The position numbers were made by a program, and so were the translations under genes. This document shows positions 26,700 through 35,380 of a stretch of DNA of 64,000 bases, piece by piece. Within the stretch, counting starts at the first letter, position 1, and every line of letters starts with the position of its first letter. The notes under the pieces were generated by a model, which was given only the letters and a program-made list of their open reading frames with translations, was not told the origin of the DNA and made no database searches. Source of the DNA: Marinirhabdus sp963793275 (GTDB taxonomy: Bacteria > Bacteroidota > Bacteroidia > Flavobacteriales > Flavobacteriaceae); contig CAWBZL010000003.1 of the NCBI GenBank assembly GCA_963793275.1, forward strand, positions 124,001-188,000. Direction: 5' to 3'.

Positions 26700-29396
26700 A
26701 TGCAAAAAACAGCAAAAAGACATTTAAAATTAGCTGGTTTAGAACCACTTATTATTACACCAGAAAGCAATTTCATAAATGTAGGGGAACGCACCAATGT
26801 AGCTGGTTCCCGCAGGTTTCTACGTTTAATAAACGAAGATAAGTATGAAGAAGCACTTAGTATCGCCCGCCAGCAGGTAGAAGGTGGCGCCCAGATTATA
26901 GATATTAACATGGATGACGGGCTCATAGATGGGAAAGCTGCCATGGTAAAGTTCCTGAATCTTATTATGGCCGAACCAGATATCGCTCGTGTACCTATTA
27001 TGATAGATAGCTCTAAATGGGAGATCATAGAAGCTGGTTTGCAAGTAGTGCAGGGGAAGTGTATCGTAAATTCCATAAGCTTAAAAGAAGGTGAGGCACT
27101 ATTTATTCAACAGGCTATCTTGATAAAACGATACGGGGCCGCTGTTGTCGTTATGGCTTTTGATGAGGTAGGACAGGCAGATACCTATGAACGGAGGATA
27201 GAAATTTCCAAAAGATCGTATGATGTTCTCGTCAATAAAGTAGGTTTTGCACCGGAAGATATTATATTCGATTTAAACATATTTCCTGTGGCAACAGGGA
27301 TGGATGAGCATAAAAAAAATGCAGTGGACTTCATTGAAGCCACCCGGTGGGTGCGTGAAAATTTAGCACATAGTAGTGTGAGTGGCGGTGTAAGTAATGT
27401 GTCTTTTAGCTTTAGAGGAAATAATACAGTTCGTGAAGCAATGAATTCAGTATTTCTTTATCACGCCATACAGGCGGGAATGAACATAGGTATTGTAAAC
27501 CCTACGATGCTGGAAGTCTATGACGATATTCCCAAAGATTTACTGGAGCGCATAGAAGATGTTATGCTCAATAGACGTGACGATGCTACCGAAAGGCTAC
27601 TCGATTTTGCTGAAACCGTTAAAGGGACTGCCAAAGAAAAAACCGTAGATCTTTCCTGGCGATTAGAACCATTGCAGGACAGAATTACCAGAGCACTGGT
27701 AAAGGGAATAGATCAATATATTCTGGAAGATATAGAAGAAGCCAGACAAAGCGTTACGAAACCCATAGAAGTAATTGAAGGTCATCTAATGACGGGAATG
27801 AATGTAGTTGGTGATCTATTCGGAAGTGGGAAAATGTTCCTTCCGCAAGTGGTAAAGAGCGCTAGGGTAATGAAAAAAGCGGTGGCATATTTAGAGCCAT
27901 ACATCTTTAGTGATAAAAATTCCATTAACAAGAGCGCTGGTAAAGTTTTAATGGCTACTGTAAAAGGTGATGTTCACGATATTGGAAAAAATATTGTTTC
28001 AGTAGTACTGGCTTGTAACAATTACGAAATTGTAGACTTGGGCGTTATGGTGCCACCCGAAAAAATTATTGCAGAAGCAAAAGCGCACAGTGTCGATATT
28101 ATTGGATTAAGTGGTTTAATAACACCCTCTCTGGATGAAATGGTTTTCCTGGCAAAAGAAATGCAACGTCAGGATTTTCAGGTTCCTTTGTTAATTGGCG
28201 GAGCAACAACCAGCAAAGCCCATACTGCAGTAAAAATAGATCCTCAATACAAAGGTGCAGTAGTGCATGTAAACGATGCTTCCCGGGCGGTTACCGTTGT
28301 GGGAGATTTGCTTCAAAAAGAAAGGAAAGCGGGTTATATCCATTCATTAAAAGAGGATTATGCCGTATTTCGCGAGCGTTTTTTAAATAGGCAGGAAACC
28401 AAAACATACCTTTCAATAGAAGAGGCGCGTAAAAATAAATTTACCATAGATTGGAGTGCTACTGAAATTATAAAACCGAAGAAACCAGGGATTCAGGTTA
28501 TGGAAGATTTTGATCTGGCGAAGCTGAAAGATTTTATAGACTGGACGCCTTTTTTCAGAAGTTGGGACTTACACGGAAGATACCCGGATATTTTAACCGA
28601 TAAAGTTGTAGGCTCTCAGGCAACAGAGCTTTTTGCAGATGCACAACAAATGCTGAAAGAAATTATTGATGAGAAGAAACTGAAAGCCAAAGCTATTTTC
28701 GGTTTATTTACAGCAAATACAGTTCAAGATGATGATATTGAAGTAGGTATTCCCATATCCTTGGGAGAACAGGGGCAGGCGAAAAAGGTGTTTTTCCGTA
28801 CCCTTCGACAGCAATCAAAAAAAGCTACGGGAAGACCAAACCTTGCTCTGGCCGATTTTATTGCTCCTGTAGAAACTGGAAAGCAGGATTATATAGGTTG
28901 TTTTTGTGTATCCACAGGGTTTGGTACAGCCGAACTGGCAAAAAAATACGAATCCAAACTGGACGACTATAATAGTATTATGGTAAAAGCGCTGGCAGAC
29001 AGGCTCGCCGAAGCTTTTGCAGAATACCTTCACAAAGAGGTTCGAACAAAGCACTGGGGCTATGCATCTAACGAAATGTTAAGCAATGAAGATTTAATTA
29101 TGGAAAGCTATAAAGGAATACGTCCTGCACCAGGATATCCCGCCTGTCCGGACCATTTGGAGAAGGAAACCATCTGGAAAATACTTCAGGTGGAAGAACA
29201 AATTGGCGTTACTCTAACCGATAGTTTGGCAATGTGGCCTGCAGCTTCGGTATCTGGATATTATTTTGGAAACGCGCAGGCACGATATTTTGGATTAGGA
29301 AAAATAAAGAAAGACCAGGTAACAGAGTATGCTAAAAGAAAAAATATTTCAGTAGAAAAAGCAACAAAGTGGTTAGCACCCAATATTGCAGATTGA
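26700..29396 (+). CDS. metH: Methionine synthase, folate/cobalamin/activation half
   Basis: 898 residues covering MetH domains two to four. The methyltetrahydrofolate-binding barrel is about residues 20-280 (NVGERTNVAGSRRF, DINMDDG). The cap and B12 domains are about 320-570, with the cobalamin ligand H426 in DVHDIGK and the SGL and GGATTS loops. The SAM-binding reactivation domain is about 600-898 (RPAPGYPACPDH). It methylates homocysteine presented by the separate N-terminal protein. It lies in the same operon, 112 bases after the dehydratase gene. Confidence 0.96.
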   Translation: MQKTAKRHLKLAGLEPLIITPESNFINVGERTNVAGSRRFLRLINEDKYEEALSIARQQVEGGAQIIDINMDDGLIDGKAAMVKFLNLIMAEPDIARVPIMIDSSKWEIIEAGLQVVQGKCIVNSISLKEGEALFIQQAILIKRYGAAVVVMAFDEVGQADTYERRIEISKRSYDVLVNKVGFAPEDIIFDLNIFPVATGMDEHKKNAVDFIEATRWVRENLAHSSVSGGVSNVSFSFRGNNTVREAMNSVFLYHAIQAGMNIGIVNPTMLEVYDDIPKDLLERIEDVMLNRRDDATERLLDFAETVKGTAKEKTVDLSWRLEPLQDRITRALVKGIDQYILEDIEEARQSVTKPIEVIEGHLMTGMNVVGDLFGSGKMFLPQVVKSARVMKKAVAYLEPYIFSDKNSINKSAGKVLMATVKGDVHDIGKNIVSVVLACNNYEIVDLGVMVPPEKIIAEAKAHSVDIIGLSGLITPSLDEMVFLAKEMQRQDFQVPLLIGGATTSKAHTAVKIDPQYKGAVVHVNDASRAVTVVGDLLQKERKAGYIHSLKEDYAVFRERFLNRQETKTYLSIEEARKNKFTIDWSATEIIKPKKPGIQVMEDFDLAKLKDFIDWTPFFRSWDLHGRYPDILTDKVVGSQATELFADAQQMLKEIIDEKKLKAKAIFGLFTANTVQDDDIEVGIPISLGEQGQAKKVFFRTLRQQSKKATGRPNLALADFIAPVETGKQDYIGCFCVSTGFGTAELAKKYESKLDDYNSIMVKALADRLAEAFAEYLHKEVRTKHWGYASNEMLSNEDLIMESYKGIRPAPGYPACPDHLEKETIWKILQVEEQIGVTLTDSLAMWPAASVSGYYFGNAQARYFGLGKIKKDQVTEYAKRKNISVEKATKWLAPNIAD

Positions 29397-29448
29397 AACT
29401 GAAACCGAAATTGAAATAAAAAACGCGCATATGGAGCGCAGCCTATAT

Positions 29449-30405
29449 ATGAAAGTAACAGAACACATAGCAAAAGCCAACGGGAAAACTAAATTTTCAT
29501 TTGAAATTTTACCACCATTAAAGGGGCAGAATATCAATTCAATTTTTGAGAATATAGATCCGTTAATGGAATTTAACCCGCCTTTTATAGACGTAACATA
29601 TCACAGAGAAGAGTATGTGTATCAGGAATTGGGCAATGGCCTGCTTCAGAAAAAAGTGGTTCGTAAACGCCCGGGAACTGTTGGTATTTGTGCTGCAATA
29701 CAAAATAAGTATGATGTAGATGCGATACCACATATTTTGTGTGGAGGTTTCAGCAAAGAAGATACAGAGAATTTCCTGATAGACTTAGGTTTTTTAGGGA
29801 TTGATAATGTGATGGCGTTACGTGGAGATGCTGTAAAAAGCGAAACCTATTTTACACCAGAAAAAGAAGGGCATAAATATGCCAGTAAGCTGGTAGAGCA
29901 AATCTCAGCGTTGAATAATGGAATATATCTTGACAAAGAACTTCAGAATAAAACACCAACAGATTTCTGCATAGGTGTTGCTGGCTATCCTGAAAAACAT
30001 ATGGAAGCACCAAGCCTGGATAGCGACGTACATTTTTTAAAAAAGAAAATAGAAAAGGGCGCTACCTACATTGTAACGCAAATGTTTTTCGATAATAAGA
30101 AGTTCTTTCAATTTGTAGATAAATGCAGAGCTGCTGGAATTACAGTTCCTATAATCCCTGGCTTAAAACCTATCGCAACCAAGAAACAACTCAATTTAAT
30201 TCCGCACCGGTTTAGTTTAGAATTGCCAGACGCACTCATAATGGCGGTTGTAAAATGTAAAGACAACTCGAAGGTAAGACAGGTAGGTATAGATTGGTGT
30301 ATTGCCCAAAGTAAAGAACTGGTTGCTGCCGGTGTGCCCTTTTTACATTATTACTCTATGGGAAAAAGTGATAATATTAAAGCCATAGCGTCTCAAATAT
30401 TTTAA
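29449..30405 (+). CDS. metF: 5,10-methylenetetrahydrofolate reductase
   Basis: 318 residues from the ATG at 29449. An upstream in-frame ATG at 29386 overlaps metH and would add a low-complexity tail, so I reject it. KFSFEILPP is the N-terminal catalytic Glu region; DVTYHR, VMALRGD and CIGVAGYPEKH are typical flavin/folate motifs. It supplies methyl-THF to MetH. The stop is directly followed by the ATG of the acyloxyacyl hydrolase gene. Confidence 0.95.
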   Translation: MKVTEHIAKANGKTKFSFEILPPLKGQNINSIFENIDPLMEFNPPFIDVTYHREEYVYQELGNGLLQKKVVRKRPGTVGICAAIQNKYDVDAIPHILCGGFSKEDTENFLIDLGFLGIDNVMALRGDAVKSETYFTPEKEGHKYASKLVEQISALNNGIYLDKELQNKTPTDFCIGVAGYPEKHMEAPSLDSDVHFLKKKIEKGATYIVTQMFFDNKKFFQFVDKCRAAGITVPIIPGLKPIATKKQLNLIPHRFSLELPDALIMAVVKCKDNSKVRQVGIDWCIAQSKELVAAGVPFLHYYSMGKSDNIKAIASQIF

Positions 30406-31512
30406 ATGTTTACATTTGCCGCCGTGGCAAAATTTATTCTACTCATATTACTATGTGCATCTCCAATTTTCGCGCAGACCGAAGTTAGTTCGCCTTTCTC
30501 CGTAGATGCTAATTATTATTACGGGTCTTTGCTTGTGCAGAATAAAAATGTGGCGCAACTTAATCGTAACCAACCAGAAGGTGTTGTACTTAGTTTTAAT
30601 GTGAAAACATTTGGCAAAGCCTATTGGGAGCAGGAATATAACTACCCGGATTGGGGGATTTCTTTAGGCTATCAAAATTTTAACAGCGAAGTTTTAGGAG
30701 AGAATTTTTCGGTGTATGGGCATTACAATTTTTATTTTTTAAGCAGAAAACTTCAGCTCAGGATCGCGCAAGGGGTTGGTGTAAATACCAATCCGTTTGA
30801 TCTGGACACTAATTTTAAAAACAATGCCTACGGAAGCAGGGTTTTAGCTTCCACCTATTTATTGCTAAATTATCAGCAAAAGAATATTTACAAGGGATTC
30901 GGCTTACAGGCAGGCCTTTCTTTTATGCATCATTCTAACGGAAGTTTTAGAGCCCCTAATTCGGGTACCAATCTTTTTGCCCTTAATATTGGGGTAGTAT
31001 ATGATTTTGATACAACAGAAGCGCAATACATTCCGCTTAAAGAAAAACAAGACTTTAATGAGCCATTACATTATAATATTTTTGTGAGAGGCGGCGTAAA
31101 CGAAGGAGATATTATAGGTCTGGGGCAACATCCGTTTTTGGTTTTGGGAGGTTTCGTAGATAAAAGAATAAGTTATAAAAGCACATTTCAGTTTGGAGCA
31201 GAAGTGTTTTTCTCGAAATTTTTAGAAAAAGAAATTGAATACCGTGTACTTGCTTTTTCTGACGATGACTTAGCCGGAACAGACTATAAAAGGGTTGCTG
31301 TTTTTGCTGGGTACGAATTACGGATTTCAAGATTTGCGATACCAATTCAGTTTGGGTACTACGTGTATTGGCCTTCAGAATATGAGTTGCCTGTGTACGA
31401 AAGAATTGGAGCTAAGTATTATTTTACAGATGCAATATACGGCACAGCTACTGTAAAAGCGCACGCGGCAAATGCCGAAGCAATAGAATTTGGTGTAGGA
31501 ATACGATTGTAA
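30406..31512 (+). CDS. PagL-like acyloxyacyl hydrolase, outer membrane (copy 1)
   Basis: 368 residues with a signal peptide ending IFAQ (residue 24), then strand-rich sequence typical of an outer-membrane barrel. The hydrolase pair H175-x-S177 appears in HHSNGS followed by RAPNSGTN, as in PagL lipid A 3-O-deacylase; the third catalytic acid is not obvious. The protein is about twice the length of classical PagL; the extra C-terminal half (about 210-368) repeats strand patterns. It probably removes acyl chains from lipid A. It starts without a gap after metF. Confidence 0.78.
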   Translation: MFTFAAVAKFILLILLCASPIFAQTEVSSPFSVDANYYYGSLLVQNKNVAQLNRNQPEGVVLSFNVKTFGKAYWEQEYNYPDWGISLGYQNFNSEVLGENFSVYGHYNFYFLSRKLQLRIAQGVGVNTNPFDLDTNFKNNAYGSRVLASTYLLLNYQQKNIYKGFGLQAGLSFMHHSNGSFRAPNSGTNLFALNIGVVYDFDTTEAQYIPLKEKQDFNEPLHYNIFVRGGVNEGDIIGLGQHPFLVLGGFVDKRISYKSTFQFGAEVFFSKFLEKEIEYRVLAFSDDDLAGTDYKRVAVFAGYELRISRFAIPIQFGYYVYWPSEYELPVYERIGAKYYFTDAIYGTATVKAHAANAEAIEFGVGIRL

Positions 31513-31513
31513 T

Positions 31514-32263
31514 ATGAAAAAATTAAGTTGTTACATACTGGTGTTACTCTGTTTTGCTTGCGATAGCGAAACAGCTCCGGATTGTTTTCAGTTGGCAGGA
31601 GATACTATTCAGGTGCCTTTTGAAGTTGCTAGCTTCGATAAAATTAGAATGGAACATAATGTGTCTCTGGTTATAAAACAGGGGGAAACACAGGAGGTGA
31701 TCTTAGAAACTGGCGAGAATTTATTACCAGACGTTTTGGTATATGTAGAAGATGGAATTTTGGTGTTGCGCGACAATAACCAATGTAATTATGTACGTGA
31801 TTTTGGAATTACAAAAGCCATTGTTACTACGCCAGATCTTGTTGAAATACGCAATGGAAGTTCCTATGATGTGGTAGGGGATGGGGTACTAAACTTCCCC
31901 GCCTTAAAATTGATAAGCAATACCACCGGCGGTTTTGAGGATATTCGAAAAAGTGGAGACTTCACTATGACGTTAATTACTGAAAATCTTCAAATAGCGG
32001 CAAATGGTTTTAGTGGATTTTATATAGATGGTACGGCCACAAATGCTACAATTTCTTTTGAAGATGAGGTGCCAAGGTTTGAGGGTGCCAATCTTATTGT
32101 GGACCATTTACGTTTCTTTCATAGAAGTGGAAATAAAATGATTGTAAATCCGCAATTGAGTATTACAGGAAAAATTTTAGGTGTAGGCAATGTTATTTCA
32201 GTGAATCGACCGGAAATAATTGAAGTTGAAGAATTAAATTCTGGGCGCCTTTTATTTCAATAA
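31514..32263 (+). CDS. DUF2807 (GIN-domain) lipoprotein (copy 1)
   Basis: 249 residues with a lipoprotein signal (CFAC, cysteine near residue 16). The body is the beta-helical head-GIN/DUF2807 domain: FDKIRMEHNVSLVIKQG, repeating short strands, and FHRSGNKMIV near the end. The family is described as putative adhesin-like; its function is unknown. It begins one base after copy 1 of the hydrolase and pairs with it. Confidence 0.82.
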   Translation: MKKLSCYILVLLCFACDSETAPDCFQLAGDTIQVPFEVASFDKIRMEHNVSLVIKQGETQEVILETGENLLPDVLVYVEDGILVLRDNNQCNYVRDFGITKAIVTTPDLVEIRNGSSYDVVGDGVLNFPALKLISNTTGGFEDIRKSGDFTMTLITENLQIAANGFSGFYIDGTATNATISFEDEVPRFEGANLIVDHLRFFHRSGNKMIVNPQLSITGKILGVGNVISVNRPEIIEVEELNSGRLLFQ

Positions 32264-32292
32264 ACATGTATATTTGGCGTTTGTTTTTCAAT

Positions 32293-33399
32293 ATGAAATT
32301 GCTTAAAATTTTAGTTTTATTATGTATTTGTAGTCAAGGTCTCCTGGCACAGCAAAATGAACTTAAATTTCATGAGGTAAAAGCAGAGTATTTCTACGGA
32401 ACCATTATTGAACACAATCCGGATATTTCTCACTTAATTACGGGACATCCTTCCGGTCTTATGCTAAGCTACAACCGAAAACCCTATGGGTTTAACGAAT
32501 GGGAAGGACGCTATAACTATCCGGATTGGGGATTTACCTACATTTATCAGGATTTAGATAATGAATTTTTAGGGCAGATTCACGGTTTGTATGGGCATTT
32601 CAACTTTTATTTTTGGCAAAGAAGACTTTCTATTGGTGTAGGGCAGGGAGTAGGGTATGCAAACAACCCGTATGATCCGGAAACCAATTTTGAGAATAAT
32701 GCCTACGGGAGTAATTTTTTGAGCTCTACATTACTAAAATTCAATTTTGTACAGGAAAACATTGTAAAAGGAGTGGGTGTAACCCTTGGACTGGGAGTAA
32801 TACACTATTCTAATGCCAACTTTAAAGCGCCCAATAATAGTACCAATACATTTTACTTAAGTGCTGGCGTGAGTTATTTATTCAACGCTATAAACTACCC
32901 GGAAGCTCTGGTGCCGGTAGACTGGGATAGTAAGTATTATGCAGAGCGTATACATTATAATCTTGTATTCAGATCTGGAGTAAACGAAGCAGATGTTAAT
33001 GGATTAGGTCAATTTCCCTTTATTACCGTTTCAGCATTTGCCGATAAACGCATAAATTATAAAAGTTCATTTCAGGTTGGAGCAGATGTATTCTTTTCCA
33101 GAATGATAGAAAAATTATTAAAATACAGAGCGGCCGCTTTCCCTGAGGATGGTCTTACAGGTTTTGAAGATGCTCGTCGTATTGGTGTATTTGTTGGCCA
33201 TGAGCTAAGATTTAATAAAGTAGCATTTGTATCGCAAGTGGGATATTATGTGTATTGGCCTTACGAATTTGAAAATAGGGTGTATAACAGGTTGGGTTTA
33301 AAGCGCTATATTACCGATAATTTATTTGGTTCTATTACGGTAAAAGCACATTACGCAAAAGCTGAAGCAGTAGAATTTAGTCTTGGAATACGTTTATAA
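32293..33399 (+). CDS. PagL-like acyloxyacyl hydrolase, outer membrane (copy 2)
   Basis: 368 residues from the ATG at 32293, which gives a clean signal peptide ending LLAQ; an ATG nine codons earlier is rejected. It is clearly paralogous to copy 1: shared YNYPDWG, GHFNFYF, NNAYGS, YVYWP and a C-terminal KAHYAKAEAVEF. The catalytic pair is H171-x-S173 in HYSNAN. The two copies differ at many positions, so the duplication is old or function has diverged. Confidence 0.78.
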   Translation: MKLLKILVLLCICSQGLLAQQNELKFHEVKAEYFYGTIIEHNPDISHLITGHPSGLMLSYNRKPYGFNEWEGRYNYPDWGFTYIYQDLDNEFLGQIHGLYGHFNFYFWQRRLSIGVGQGVGYANNPYDPETNFENNAYGSNFLSSTLLKFNFVQENIVKGVGVTLGLGVIHYSNANFKAPNNSTNTFYLSAGVSYLFNAINYPEALVPVDWDSKYYAERIHYNLVFRSGVNEADVNGLGQFPFITVSAFADKRINYKSSFQVGADVFFSRMIEKLLKYRAAAFPEDGLTGFEDARRIGVFVGHELRFNKVAFVSQVGYYVYWPYEFENRVYNRLGLKRYITDNLFGSITVKAHYAKAEAVEFSLGIRL

Positions 33400-33402
33400 T
33401 AT

Positions 33403-34164
33403 ATGAAAAATATAATTTTTATTGGATGTATAGCACTGCTCATAAGCTGTAGTTCAGATAGTCTGGGCGACTGTTTTCAGAATGATAATGGCGAGATCGT
33501 GCGACAAGAGTTTGAAGTAGATGTTTTTAAACGCATTATAGTTTTTGACAGAGTGAAGCTCTATATTTCTCAGGGACCCGTTCAAAAAGTAATTGTAGAA
33601 TCTCCCAGTAATTTACTGGAAGAAGTTAGTGTAAAGTCTGAAGACAGCATCCTTAAACTGAAAGATAATAATAGTTGTAATTTGTTCCGCGATTTTGAAA
33701 CTACCAAAGTCTATGTAACGTCTCCGGAAATTGATTTGATTAGAAATAGCTCGGGCAGCACAATTGAAGATATAGGAACCATCTCATATGAAATATTAGA
33801 GTTAGTGTCCGAGGACAGGCTTTTGGAGGACGAATTTCACGTAGATGGCGATTTCGACTTGGACGAACTTGATGTGGGAGGAATTGTAATTAATGCAAAC
33901 GGACTTTCCACATTTAAATTGAAAGGAAAAACAAGGGGACTTCAAATAGGTTTGTTTGATAGTGATGCCAGAGTTGAAGCCGGAGAATTGGAAGCAAGAT
34001 CTATAGGTATTTTTCATAGAAGCACCAATAAAATCATCTGTTTCCCTACAGATTCCTTGCGAGGAACTATTTTAGGAATTGGAGATGTAATTTCAAAAAA
34101 CAGGCCCCCTTTTATTGAGGTTGAAGAACTTTTTAGTGGTCGTTTGATTTTCGAAGAAAATTAA
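33403..34164 (+). CDS. DUF2807 (GIN-domain) lipoprotein (copy 2)
   Basis: 253 residues with a lipobox (LISC). It is paralogous to copy 1, sharing DCFQ, DNNSCNLFRDF, FHRSTNKII and the C-terminal IEVEELFSGRL. Downstream of the second hydrolase, it completes the duplicated two-gene cassette. Its stop codon overlaps the stop of the convergent DUF1569 gene by two bases (TTAA). Confidence 0.82.
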   Translation: MKNIIFIGCIALLISCSSDSLGDCFQNDNGEIVRQEFEVDVFKRIIVFDRVKLYISQGPVQKVIVESPSNLLEEVSVKSEDSILKLKDNNSCNLFRDFETTKVYVTSPEIDLIRNSSGSTIEDIGTISYEILELVSEDRLLEDEFHVDGDFDLDELDVGGIVINANGLSTFKLKGKTRGLQIGLFDSDARVEAGELEARSIGIFHRSTNKIICFPTDSLRGTILGIGDVISKNRPPFIEVEELFSGRLIFEEN

Positions 34165-34605
34165 GCGCTAAACTGCCTGAAATGATGATCCAGATGCTTG
34201 TATTGCATCTTTCCCCATTGCTCCTTCGTCATTGCTCCAAAAGTTGGGTGAGGTTTCCAATCTGTTCGTTCCCGCTGTGTTTCAAATTCATCCAGTAATC
34301 GATGTAGTTGTTGTTTTTCAGCAGTAAGATCTTTTGGTGTTTTTGCTTTAAACTGTTTTATGGTTGGTAAATTCTTCTTCCAGGGTGTATCGCTATACAT
34401 AGCTTTTTTAAAGAATATTCTAGCAAACCAATTTGGCTTTAAACCATAATCTTCTTTTTTCAGAATAACTTTTAGAGGTAATTGGCAATGATGCGCCATT
34501 TGTCCAACCGTCATTTTTCCCCACTGTTTTTTCTGAAGTTTCAGATAAGGAATTTAGACGTGTACGAATTTCTTCTAAAGCTTCAGTTTCGAAAAGAGAT
34601 TTCAT
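34161..34605 (-). pseudogene. DUF1569 protein gene, frameshifted
   Basis: The N-terminal part (MKSLFETEALEEIRTRL) and the rest (WGKMTVGQMAHHCQ onwards, then 100 residues to the stop) lie in different frames. The break is at a run of six A on the coding strand (34532-34527). With five A the frames join into SEKQWGKMTVGQMAHH, the expected DUF1569 start (a DinB-like helical bundle with metal-binding histidines). The total would be about 148 residues. It is either a real inactivating indel, a phase-variable tract, or a sequence error. Function of the family is unknown. Confidence 0.75.
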
Positions 34606-34661
34606 AGTAGTATATTGATTTTGAAATTTTTGCTGAAGTTTAAAGATACTTATTTATATTT

Positions 34662-35375
34662 ATGAAAACTAAAACCCTCTTGAAAGAAAGCGCTTCATTT
34701 TCTATAAAAAACTGGAATCAGGACGATCGTCCACGTGAAAAATTATTGACGAAAGGGAGGACAGCACTTTCAGACTCCGAACTGATTGCAATTTTAATAG
34801 GTAGCGGAAACAGAGAGGAAAGTGCGGTGGATTTAAGCAAACGTATTCTGGCTGGCGCAAAAAACAACCTGAATAAACTAGGTAAAATGGACGTTAAAGA
34901 ACTCATGAAGTTTAAAGGGATTGGGGAAGCAAAAGCAGTAACCATAGTTGCCGCATTGGAACTTGGAAGGAGAAGAAGCGGTGAGGAAGGTTTAAAATTA
35001 ACAAAAATACGCTCCAGTAAATCTGTTTTCAAACTCTTACAACCTATTCTTGGGGAATTACCACACGAAGAATTTTGGATTGTTTATCTCGATAATTCCA
35101 ACAACGTATTACAAACTATGCAACTTAGCAGAGGTGGGATAACGGGCACTTTTGTAGATGTTAGGCTGGTCTTTAAAAACGCGTTACAGTTAACAGCTGT
35201 AGCCGTAATCTTAGCACACAATCACCCCAGTGGCACATTAAAACCCAGTAATGCAGACAGAGAACTTACCAAAAAATTAAAAGCAGCAGGGGAAAGTCTG
35301 GATATAAAAGTGCTGGACCATATTATTGTCACCGAAAACAGCTACTTTAGCTTCGCAGACGAAAATATTTTATAG
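34662..35375 (+). CDS. radC: RadC family JAB-domain protein
   Basis: 237 residues. The N-terminal helix-hairpin-helix part (LMKFKGIGEAKAVTIVAALELG) is followed by the RadC/MPN domain with the JAMM-like metal motif HNHPSGTLKPSNAD. It was long called a DNA repair protein, but the biochemical role is unsettled. It stands next to a polysaccharide-deacetylase-like gene 5 bases downstream, with which it probably shares a transcript. Confidence 0.93.
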   Translation: MKTKTLLKESASFSIKNWNQDDRPREKLLTKGRTALSDSELIAILIGSGNREESAVDLSKRILAGAKNNLNKLGKMDVKELMKFKGIGEAKAVTIVAALELGRRRSGEEGLKLTKIRSSKSVFKLLQPILGELPHEEFWIVYLDNSNNVLQTMQLSRGGITGTFVDVRLVFKNALQLTAVAVILAHNHPSGTLKPSNADRELTKKLKAAGESLDIKVLDHIIVTENSYFSFADENIL

Positions 35376-35380
35376 CACAG

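Noticed and set aside
29386..29448. Upstream start of metF overlapping metH
   Set aside because: The added residues are a low-complexity Glu/Thr stretch, whereas the ATG at 29449 matches the usual MetF start.
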